Shown here piece after piece: positions 16,162 through 23,487 of a stretch of DNA of 27,730 bases. Origin of the DNA: a virus; IMG/VR virus record IMGVR_UViG_3300030430_001482, positions 1 through 27,730 of that record; one strand, given 5' to 3'. Position 1 is the stretch's first letter. The number at the start of each line of letters is the position of its first letter. Below the pieces are notes generated by a model. The model searched no databases. It saw nothing but the letters and a program-made list of their open reading frames with translations, and was not told the DNA's origin. The position numbers and the translations under genes are program-made.

Positions 16162-16903
16162 TCCCCAAGGTCCTATTACCTGTAGGTTTTTTATAAAAGA
16201 CTTCCTCGACATCGGTGAAACACCTTCGAAAAGCCTTTCGCTTAGATATCGATTTATAAGTGTGTTGTATCTTATCATACACGTCCTCTCTTTCTTGTTT
16301 AGTATCTTTTGCTTCTGCAATAGTTATTTCCCCAGTTGACTTATTGAGAGCAATCCAACCTTTAAATGGCTTATCACTAGCCATACCATAGCCATGTCCT
16401 TGTGTCACATAACCAAAAGCATCGGACTCTTTTATTCTTTCATAAGCATCATCAGGCTTAAATTTATTCTCAAAAGCAAATGGGGATGCAGTTTTTATAT
16501 CGTAAATTCCATCGTCTAATTCAATATCAAATTCACCTTCTATTGAACTTTTTTTATTTATTGGTAATTTTACCTTACCATGTTTATTTTTTATTTCTAT
16601 TCCTGATGCTTGTATCACTGCAATAATCAAAGCCTCTAGTACATCACCCATAGCCATTCGCATTTTGAAATCATAGCTAGGTGTTTCTTCTTCTGCTCCT
16701 AAGGCTTGCATCTGTAATTGACAAAGAGGTTTGCCAATATTACTCATTCTTAATCTAAAATCTGTTTTCTTTTCGTTGAATTGTTTGTTTAAGGCTTGTT
16801 TGCAATTCTCTGCAAATTCATTAATAATGTGAGGAGACATTTCTGTCTCCCCACGAGCCGCTCTTGAAAGGAACGAAACTATAGCGGCTTGTTTTGTATT
16901 CAT
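16016..16903 (-). CDS. Cas4/AddB-like Fe-S PD-(D/E)XK exonuclease
   Basis: A 295-aa RecB-family nuclease. Visible elements in order: C61 (first Fe-S ligand), E90 in GDVLE, D126 in EGEFDIE, D135-I-K137 in YDIKTA, Q168 and Y172 in QGHGYG (the Q-x3-Y motif), and a C-terminal C250-x2-C253-x5-C259 cluster. One early Cys plus three late Cys is the [4Fe-4S] arrangement of Cas4 and the AddB nuclease domain. Such phage enzymes degrade DNA ends for recombination or host DNA breakdown. No CRISPR genes are nearby, so a stand-alone viral nuclease is meant. The ATG overlaps the preceding stop (ATGA) and has only a weak ribosome site. Confidence 0.88.
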   Translation of the reverse strand: MNTKQAAIVSFLSRAARGETEMSPHIINEFAENCKQALNKQFNEKKTDFRLRMSNIGKPLCQLQMQALGAEEETPSYDFKMRMAMGDVLEALIIAVIQASGIEIKNKHGKVKLPINKKSSIEGEFDIELDDGIYDIKTASPFAFENKFKPDDAYERIKESDAFGYVTQGHGYGMASDKPFKGWIALNKSTGEITIAEAKDTKQEREDVYDKIQHTYKSISKRKAFRRCFTDVEEVFYKKPTGNRTLGIECSYCPYKTRCWKNLEFKRQLPSKGRNPKWIWYTHITEEWRNTDDSV

Positions 16904-17760
16904 CCTGTCAATGACTCGGGCAAATCATCATTCAGAACGTCATCCGAGGTTACAGTGACTGCATCTTGGTCTACCATTTTACCTTGCTTTCGTAAGGCAT
17001 CATCATATTCCTTCATCACTGCAGTGTTCTCGGCATTTATGTAGTCCATAAAGTAACCCAAGGTATCTTGGTCAGCTGGAGTGAAGTCGACGAGTTGAGG
17101 GCTATTGTCGAACTTACCTACATAATATACTAACCCACCATTCTTCTTCTTTTCCAAAGAAGCGTGGAGTTTGTAAAAGATAAAAGGTTTTTTCTGTGCA
17201 GTTAGAGCGTCCATAGGAACAGATATGGGCATAAAATTACTACCCCTTGCTCTCCAAAGGATAGGAACCTCTACTGCGTCTTCTACCTTTGCACCCTTTT
17301 CATCGACTGCGTCGAGAAAAGTAGCTTTGCCAAACAACATACGAAAGCACTTAATATTTTTTTGTTGCATTGCTTTGTCTGCTGATAGGCTTTCTCTTTG
17401 ACTAGCAGGAACTGAGCCACACCTGAAAGTACCTAACATGTCAGGTATCTCAGTTTGTGGATACAAGTTCTTTGCCATCACAGATTTGTTGACCATCTCG
17501 TTCACCTCAGCATCATAATGTAGATACTGATATCTTTGAACAAAGACTTGAAAGTCAATCTCTTTTGCATACACTGTTTTATCAGGTAGCGACACAGACC
17601 AAGAACCTGCAGGTAACGAATTACCCTCATCATCTTCATGGTCTCTGTTTATCTTCAAGAAGAACATATTTCTAGCAGGACTAGATGGCTCCTCTTGACC
17701 GATTAGTTTAGCGATATCTTCAAAATTTGTATTTGAATTTACAACTGGTAATGTTTCCAT
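16900..17760 (-). CDS. Replication-block protein, possible ssDNA-binding protein
   Basis: A 286-aa protein starts at ATG 17760 with a near-perfect AAGGAG 7 nt upstream, so it is probably well expressed. It is a beta-rich soluble protein with no catalytic motif: FFLKINRDHEDDEGNSL near the N-terminus, LPDKTVYAKEIDFQVFVQR, then a second globular half (VPILWRARGSNFMPI, KPFIFYKLHASLEKK). It ends with a strongly acidic tail, TSDDVLNDDLPESL. An acidic C-terminus, a strong ribosome site and a place between DNA polymerase and an exonuclease are all typical of phage single-stranded-DNA-binding proteins. The assignment is inference from those traits; a different replication accessory factor is possible. 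Confidence 0.7.
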   Translation of the reverse strand: METLPVVNSNTNFEDIAKLIGQEEPSSPARNMFFLKINRDHEDDEGNSLPAGSWSVSLPDKTVYAKEIDFQVFVQRYQYLHYDAEVNEMVNKSVMAKNLYPQTEIPDMLGTFRCGSVPASQRESLSADKAMQQKNIKCFRMLFGKATFLDAVDEKGAKVEDAVEVPILWRARGSNFMPISVPMDALTAQKKPFIFYKLHASLEKKKNGGLVYYVGKFDNSPQLVDFTPADQDTLGYFMDYINAENTAVMKEYDDALRKQGKMVDQDAVTVTSDDVLNDDLPESLTG

Positions 17761-17787
17761 ATTTACACTCCTTGTTGATATTGGAAC

Positions 17788-19932
17788 TCAATTTATATTA
17801 CATTCGGTAGAGTTAGTCAAGCTATATTCTTTCATATTCAACCAATCTTTACCTATTTCTAAATCCACAGCCAAAGGAACTTTCCAAGTTACGTTATAAA
17901 GTTCCTCAAACTGCTTGTCTACTTTAGTCATAGCATCATATGTCATACGTGCTACAACTTCTTCTTCACCAGGATATACATCTAAGACTATCGAGTCATG
18001 GACTGTATTAATAATCTTAGATGCAACTCTTTTATTGACAATCTCATTTTGCAAATGAATAAGTGCCAGTGGAACCACGCAACCACCTGCAAGACCTTGG
18101 ACAGGATAATTCTTAATAGAAGGTGCTCCTGATGCATTTCCGTTGGCAAGTCGTCTAGTATCTGGAAAAGCAAATTGCTGACCAGTATCCAAGGTAACAA
18201 CACCAGTCGATATAGCTTCAGTTTGTAAAGTCTCATGCCATTTTCCTAGCTTTGGGTACTTATCAACGAAGGCTTTATAGTAAGCCGTCTCATTTGGGGT
18301 ACCTGTAGTACCCCCGTATAAGGGCTTAAAGGTATGTGCCTTAGCTTCAGTACGTTCTTCTTTAGTAACTTCTGCTTCAGGCTTATCAAATATAATAGAA
18401 GCAGTATATTTGTGAACATCACTTCCTTTCATGATGTCATCAATCATAGTTTCATCGCCACAGAGTTGAGCAGCAATACGAAACTCTAACTGACTATAGT
18501 CGGCTTGTAGTATAGACCCATTATCAAACCTAGACACAACAACTGCCCTAACTGGGAATGTTGAACCTCGTGGTTGATTTTGGAAGTTAGGGTCTGATGA
18601 AGACAACCTAGTAGTCCTAGTGACACATTGATTAAACTTCGGATGCAACAAACCATTACTTCTTGTGTTGCGAGATATGCCACCAACGAAACTAGACAGA
18701 TACACGTCTACTGCATTTAGTCTTATGGTAGACCTAAGAAACTCTTGTGCTTTTAAGTTACTATTATGTTTAGCAATAGCTAATAGTCTAATTAAAGTGG
18801 TTTTATCAGTAGCAAACCCATTGGCAGACACATCTCCAATATCTCTTGGATTCATTGTGAGTCCACCAATTTTAGGAAGAGGCATGTAGATAAACCCTGC
18901 ACCAAAACACGCAGGACATTTAGTAGCTTTCTTCCATCTCTGTCCGTCCTTCCTTATCTTGAAGAACTCGCCTTTGCCATGACACTTGTGACAATGTTGT
19001 GCTTTTGTTCTGTGAACACGAGTGGTCATAGCTTTTACCATTGATGCAAATTGTGGCAGACTTAGCCTAGGTCTTAATAAAGGCTTACCTTTTTCATTGA
19101 GACCTATATTGAAAGCCTCTGCCCACTTCTTCTTATCAATAACTTTACGTGAGTAAATCAACTGACTTACTTGCTCAGGAGATGCAAAGTTTACATTTGT
19201 ATCGCCCATAACTTCACGGCATATTTCTTCCATCTTAGCCTTTAATTCTTTCTGCTCTTTCTCATAGTCAAGTCGCACTTTGTCCAAGGTTGTGAAATCA
19301 ATCTTGATTCCGTTACGTTCAATAACTGTGAGTATAGGAAGAAAGTCATTCATCAACTTCAAATGCTTTCGCATCGGTGAGTTGTGTGAATTTTTAAATA
19401 TTTCTTGTTGTGCAAGATGTAATTGTTTTGTGGATTCTACATCAGCTATGCCATACTCTTGAACAACGTCCATAGGCATAGCATCAAAACCAATACCATC
19501 TTTTAAATAATTGTGAGTCAAGTCAGATTTCTTTAATGCGACTTTTCTACGCACACATGAGTCATACAAACTCAATCCCCACTTTTGACCTCGCATCAAT
19601 ATATATTCACCAATCATAGTGTCATATACTTTGCCATCATAAGTAAAGCCACTTTCCCAAAGCCACATTAAGTCAAACTTAATATTGTGACCAACAAGTA
19701 AAGTAGTTTTGTCTAACACATTTTGCACTAAGTTAAATGCTTCGCCCACAGCCATCTCAGTTGACATCTCATCCATGTCTTTGTGATAAAACCAATGTAA
19801 CTGTGGCAGTTCATTATTGTGTGAATACTGAACTGTTACTAATTTATTGTTTGCATTAAATGGTGAAGGGTCTGTTCTCCTATTCTCATCCACCACAAAT
19901 GTAGTTTCTACGTCTAAATACGTTGTTGTCAT
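17788..19932 (-). CDS. polA: Family A DNA polymerase with 3'-5' exonuclease and zinc-motif insert
   Basis: The replicative polymerase, 714 aa. The exonuclease domain has D7/E9 (LDVET), N83 and D87 (GHNIKFD) and Y160/D164 (YGIAD). The polymerase domain has motif A D478 (ADYSQLEFR), motif B R527/K531/F535/Y539 (RTEAKAHTFKPLYGG) and motif C H645/D646 (VHDSIVL). The residue matching E. coli Pol I position 762 is Phe. Between the two domains (residues 314-345) lie two DnaJ-type CxxCxGxG motifs, C314-HK-C317-HGKG and C339-PA-C342-FGAG, probably one zinc site. No 5' nuclease domain is present. The start overlaps the helicase stop (ATGA), so synthesis is coupled. Confidence 0.96.
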   Translation of the reverse strand: MTTTYLDVETTFVVDENRRTDPSPFNANNKLVTVQYSHNNELPQLHWFYHKDMDEMSTEMAVGEAFNLVQNVLDKTTLLVGHNIKFDLMWLWESGFTYDGKVYDTMIGEYILMRGQKWGLSLYDSCVRRKVALKKSDLTHNYLKDGIGFDAMPMDVVQEYGIADVESTKQLHLAQQEIFKNSHNSPMRKHLKLMNDFLPILTVIERNGIKIDFTTLDKVRLDYEKEQKELKAKMEEICREVMGDTNVNFASPEQVSQLIYSRKVIDKKKWAEAFNIGLNEKGKPLLRPRLSLPQFASMVKAMTTRVHRTKAQHCHKCHGKGEFFKIRKDGQRWKKATKCPACFGAGFIYMPLPKIGGLTMNPRDIGDVSANGFATDKTTLIRLLAIAKHNSNLKAQEFLRSTIRLNAVDVYLSSFVGGISRNTRSNGLLHPKFNQCVTRTTRLSSSDPNFQNQPRGSTFPVRAVVVSRFDNGSILQADYSQLEFRIAAQLCGDETMIDDIMKGSDVHKYTASIIFDKPEAEVTKEERTEAKAHTFKPLYGGTTGTPNETAYYKAFVDKYPKLGKWHETLQTEAISTGVVTLDTGQQFAFPDTRRLANGNASGAPSIKNYPVQGLAGGCVVPLALIHLQNEIVNKRVASKIINTVHDSIVLDVYPGEEEVVARMTYDAMTKVDKQFEELYNVTWKVPLAVDLEIGKDWLNMKEYSLTNSTECNIN

Positions 19933-21140
19933 GCTGTATACCTACTCAAATCTGTATCCAAGTTGCAAATGATTTTGCCATGGAAGCCCGTTAATTTATT
20001 CTTTGATATAGTTAAGTATCGTTTCTTATCTGTGTTGTCAGTAATATCTGATTTACCGATGCCGATTATCAAGTCAGCTTCAGCGGCTTTACCAGTCTTA
20101 CTGTTCTCCATCATAGCATAAGTAACATTTGTTTTGCCCTCAGCATCAGCACTAGCCTGACTAATACCAATACCAAACAGATTATGTCTCTTACATATCT
20201 CACGATATTTTGTGTAGATACTTCTCAGCTTTTCATCTGTCCTTGCAAAAGTGCCCATGACATCTAACTTGTCTAACTGGTCAACAATCAACACATCAGG
20301 CTTTTTGTTTTCACAATATTTATTTAGCCATTCTATTGATGCATCTACATTGTCAATCATAGTTATGTTGTGAGCAATCTCTGTGAACTTGTCTTTTGCT
20401 TGTGAACGATTCTTATATATATCGTCTTCACTGTATCCAGTGTATGCACTAACTGCACGAAGCATAGTTCTACGTGCAGGTTCTTCGTTGGTTATTATGT
20501 GAACATCAGCTCCTTGTGAACAGAAGCCGTTTGGGGATGCTACAAGTGATACGTAAAAGGCAGTCTTACCAATCTCAGGTCTAGCAAAAGAAATCATAAA
20601 CTCTCCTGCCTTACCACCTCTAACCACTCTGTTAAGACTAGGCACATTGAACTCCCAACAGTTCTCACTCTGTGCATATTCTAACAAGGTGTCTAAGTCT
20701 GTTGTGATTGGTGTGACATCATCATCAGGAACAAAGCCTTGCTCTGATTTATCTATGAGTGCCCTCACGTCGTGAATCTTCTCAGGTGAGCCTTCCATAA
20801 TCGCTAGACCCATATCTGCGATATTACGTCCTATCTCCTGTTGCCACATCTTTTCTAATACATCTGTAGCTACGTCAGTTCCTATGGGTGGTAGATGTTC
20901 AATGTCAGACAACACCTCAGCTACTGCTTCTCGTTTTGCACGAGTGGCAGTGGGGTTACTGACTCTGTATATCTCCCTAATCTCTTGTAAAGATAAGTCC
21001 CTTTCGTAACTCTCGTGTCCATTGACAATGGTATCATACAAGTCTGTTAACTCGTTTGGAAACATTGAACGCATTACACGAGTTTTGTTTGCATCAAAAA
21101 AATCTTTGTGCATTAGGAGTTTAATTAGTTGCTGTTCCAT
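19929..21140 (-). CDS. DnaB-like replicative helicase (RecA fold)
   Basis: A 403-aa helicase. The N-terminal 150 residues are helical, like the DnaB linker region. The RecA-type domain follows: Walker A A186-R-P-E-I-G-K-T193 (the A-R-P-x-x-G-K-T form of DnaB), NEEPARRTM (DnaB-like E near the active site), Walker B VLIVDQLD (D287) and GISQAS (Q328). It would unwind DNA ahead of the adjacent polymerase. It is a separate gene from the primase, whereas T7 fuses the two in gp4. The ATG 21140 lies 16 nt inside the primase gene, with GAGGAG about 12-15 nt upstream. Confidence 0.93.
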   Translation of the reverse strand: MEQQLIKLLMHKDFFDANKTRVMRSMFPNELTDLYDTIVNGHESYERDLSLQEIREIYRVSNPTATRAKREAVAEVLSDIEHLPPIGTDVATDVLEKMWQQEIGRNIADMGLAIMEGSPEKIHDVRALIDKSEQGFVPDDDVTPITTDLDTLLEYAQSENCWEFNVPSLNRVVRGGKAGEFMISFARPEIGKTAFYVSLVASPNGFCSQGADVHIITNEEPARRTMLRAVSAYTGYSEDDIYKNRSQAKDKFTEIAHNITMIDNVDASIEWLNKYCENKKPDVLIVDQLDKLDVMGTFARTDEKLRSIYTKYREICKRHNLFGIGISQASADAEGKTNVTYAMMENSKTGKAAEADLIIGIGKSDITDNTDKKRYLTISKNKLTGFHGKIICNLDTDLSRYTA

Positions 21141-21892
21141 ACTAATCTTTTAATCTCCTCTTTGTTGAAATATTTTAAGTCGTCCTTTAGTCTTACTACA
21201 TTACAGGATACAAAGTACGCTAAATACTTTTGTATGTCAAGCGACTTGCGAGTAGCATCAGCATCCAAACAAATGTATACGTGCTTGTACTTTCGCAGTG
21301 GTGTGAGGTCGGCATCTTTTAAGTTAGTGCCTAAAAGTGCCACACCAGTGGACACTTGTGAAACTGCACAAGCACTTGCTGCATCTTCTACAAGTATAGC
21401 AGTGTCGTGGTCACCACAAGTGAATAGCTTTGATGAGTTGCCATATCTGTACCATTTAGGTAAAACTCTGTTACTGAAACTTCTGCCTATAGCATCATAA
21501 ACTTGTGAATCGTCCTGGACTACAAACACAGTTCGATTTTGTTTTGGGTCATACATAATTTTTGCAAGTCTGTCGTGCAGAGCGTGCAGACAGTTGTTGC
21601 GTTCTAAATATTGCATGGATTGTGAATGATTGTGAACTGGCACGAAGTGCTCAGCGAGATGATAGATAGAATGATAGTTTTGCGAGCTGACCAAACTTTT
21701 TATATCATCTTTGGTTCTAGTCACACCTTTAGCACCTTTGATGCGACAAGAAGCCTTATAACAATTCCAAAGGAGTTTGCCATACTCTTTTGTAATCGTA
21801 AATGTATTTCTGCCACCACATTCAGGGCAGTTGAGTCTGCTGGACGTATTATCCAACGGCTCATGTTGTTTTATAAAATCTTGAATATTCAT
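21125..21892 (-). CDS. TOPRIM primase with N-terminal zinc finger
   Basis: A 255-aa primase, the same domain layout as the primase half of T7 gp4. The zinc-binding domain has C22-x2-C25 (NCPECGG) and C44/C49 (WNCYKASCR). The TOPRIM domain has E169 in ILVEDAASA and D210-A-D212 in ICLDADATRK. It would lay down RNA primers on the lagging strand for the polymerase, together with the separate helicase gene that overlaps its end. The ATG 21892 follows GAGAGGA at 8 nt spacing. It is the first gene after the promoter at 21933-21961, so it leads the replication operon. Confidence 0.92.
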   Translation of the reverse strand: MNIQDFIKQHEPLDNTSSRLNCPECGGRNTFTITKEYGKLLWNCYKASCRIKGAKGVTRTKDDIKSLVSSQNYHSIYHLAEHFVPVHNHSQSMQYLERNNCLHALHDRLAKIMYDPKQNRTVFVVQDDSQVYDAIGRSFSNRVLPKWYRYGNSSKLFTCGDHDTAILVEDAASACAVSQVSTGVALLGTNLKDADLTPLRKYKHVYICLDADATRKSLDIQKYLAYFVSCNVVRLKDDLKYFNKEEIKRLVWNSN

Positions 21893-21932
21893 TTGTGTTC
21901 CTCTCTAGGTGTTCCCCTCGGCAAGTTTCTCG

Positions 21933-21961
21933 CTTTTATCACAGCTTTTAAATTTCGTCAA
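21933..21961 (-). promoter_or_regulatory. Sigma70-like promoter for the replication operon
   Basis: On the minus strand TTGACG (-35, five of six consensus bases) is followed by a 17-nt spacer and TAAAAG (-10, four of six). It sits in the 131-nt gap between a strong terminator and the primase ATG, leaving a leader of about 35 nt. The position is what a promoter for the whole leftward replication block would need. Host-type hexamers suggest use of the host RNA polymerase; no phage RNA polymerase gene is in the window. Confidence 0.6.
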
Positions 21962-21967
21962 CCCCCC

Positions 21968-22008
21968 AAAATAAAAAACCCCCCTACCGATAAAAACCGA
22001 TAGGGGGG
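21968..22008 (-). terminator. Intrinsic terminator after the peptidase operon
   Basis: Read on the minus strand, CCCCCCTA pairs with TAGGGGGG across a 14-nt middle (with two further inner pairs), giving a very GC-rich 8-bp outer stem directly followed by TTTTTTATTTT. It lies 15 nt after the stop of the 487-aa peptidase gene. The T tract is only on the minus-strand side, so it acts leftward. It separates the four-gene operon from the primase promoter. Confidence 0.88.
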
Positions 22009-22023
22009 CAGGGGAAGGAAGTA

Positions 22024-23487
22024 TTAGTATTCCCAATAGCCTGAGTGATAAGGTGAACCTAATCCATAGGAGTCAAGTTCAACTCTCTTAGTTGTTTCTT
22101 TCTCAGCCTCAACAATCAACTCAGCTATCTGTTGCATAGTAAGATTGTCTTTGACGATAGTGTACTTAACAAAGTCTGCTTTCTGTTTATCACTCATATG
22201 CTCAGGCAGACCTTCTTCAGGGTCATAGCCATAGAACTTATCATCAAGCAGATGATTGCACTTGTCTATCGTAGACTGGTTCATTCGCTCTGAAGACGAG
22301 AGAGAGCTCCCTGCTGAAACCAAAGACCTCGTACTCTTGTTCGAGGAATGTGCTTTGAAAAACGAGCCTTGCCTCGCCCCATAGTAACCCGAACGACGAA
22401 AGGGGGACACCTCCTCTTTGGGGTCTCTGACCACTGGTAAGTCGTCCCACGTTATCTTCAACAAAGCAGGTATCAGAACATCTCTAAACCATATCAAGTC
22501 AAAGTGCTCACGACTTGAATGTTGATTCTTGTAACTGACAGAGACATTAGTACACTCAGCTATTAGCTTGGTGTAGTTTGCAGAGTCAGTAAATGAACCA
22601 CCAGTGTTCGGAGCCATTTGTTGTTTAGGTGGCAACAAAGGATTTAGCTTTGCAGCTAGACTATTTGCAAAAGCATCTGAACAACAGCGACCACCAGCTT
22701 GATGAGTGATGATGTGTCCATACTCATATCTGTCGAAAGCAATACAATAGTTCATGCCTTTGACAACCTCAGGTGTCTGTTCAGATATGTGGCTCGAGCC
22801 GATACCACCACACTCTTCGCCAGTATGGAATACATACAAACCATCTGTGCCATTCATGATTAGTCTGCACATGATGTAGCAACCAAGTTTGTCATCTGCA
22901 CCGAGTACACTTGATACTGGCTTAACTGATGTCCTACTGGTAACAGATATGTCTGTTTTTACCCAATCATCAAAGTCATTATCTGAGCCATAGACTGATT
23001 TGGTTTTGCCCTTGCCCATAAGAATGTAGTTCTGAAACTTGAAGCCTTTATCTTCAGTCAAGTCAGCAATCTCATTCTTGGTCATGACTTTGTCTTTGTA
23101 CACATATTCATGCACATCTTTATCATACGAGGCATATACATAACCCTCATCAGTGATACGTAAGTCAGTCTTGTCTACTGGCACTCTGCTTTGCACAGTG
23201 TCCATGTGCGAACTGAACATAACTTTAGATTTCTTATAGTCCCCTACTTTTACGATAAGATTACCTTTGACATCAATGTGTGCCTTGTAACCTTTCTTTT
23301 TCTTAGTGCCTTTGGCAAGTGCTTCGAGTATGATATCACTTATCAGTTTCTCTTTGCCATGAGGCGATACTGTTGTCAGTAAATCATAGAGCAGATTATC
23401 CATCTGTTTACCACGAGTTACTTTGGTCATTGTTGCGACCTCAGGTTCTTGAAGCTTTGTGCTCCAGTCATAGTTATATAAAGACAT
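22024..23487 (-). CDS. M20/M28/M42-like zinc metallopeptidase with C-terminal extension
   Basis: A 487-aa protein with every ligand of a two-metal aminopeptidase. H94 and D96 lie in FSSHMDT, D198 in LGADDKLG, E224/E225 in HTGEECGG (general base and ligand), D252 in IAFDRYEYG, and H323 in NQHSSREHF. The spacing and GADDK-x-G resemble peptidase T and other M20/M42 exopeptidases, which trim amino acids from short peptides in the cytoplasm. Residues about 350-415 are a Ser/Arg-rich linker, and about 430-470 a helical charged domain absent from simple aminopeptidases. There is no signal peptide. ATG 23487 has AAGGAG 8 nt upstream and overlaps the previous stop (TAATG). The substrate is unknown. 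Confidence 0.85.
   Translation of the reverse strand: MSLYNYDWSTKLQEPEVATMTKVTRGKQMDNLLYDLLTTVSPHGKEKLISDIILEALAKGTKKKKGYKAHIDVKGNLIVKVGDYKKSKVMFSSHMDTVQSRVPVDKTDLRITDEGYVYASYDKDVHEYVYKDKVMTKNEIADLTEDKGFKFQNYILMGKGKTKSVYGSDNDFDDWVKTDISVTSRTSVKPVSSVLGADDKLGCYIMCRLIMNGTDGLYVFHTGEECGGIGSSHISEQTPEVVKGMNYCIAFDRYEYGHIITHQAGGRCCSDAFANSLAAKLNPLLPPKQQMAPNTGGSFTDSANYTKLIAECTNVSVSYKNQHSSREHFDLIWFRDVLIPALLKITWDDLPVVRDPKEEVSPFRRSGYYGARQGSFFKAHSSNKSTRSLVSAGSSLSSSERMNQSTIDKCNHLLDDKFYGYDPEEGLPEHMSDKQKADFVKYTIVKDNLTMQQIAELIVEAEKETTKRVELDSYGLGSPYHSGYWEY

Noticed and set aside
16016-16903. CRISPR-associated Cas4 in a CRISPR system
   Set aside because: No repeat-spacer array, cas1 or cas2 is present; the gene sits in a phage replication operon, so a stand-alone viral nuclease is more likely.
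21129-22003. Two plus-strand open frames (123 and 125 codons) across the primase gene
   Set aside because: They are antisense to a primase with clear zinc and TOPRIM motifs, one runs through the promoter and terminator, and neither has a recognisable motif or context.
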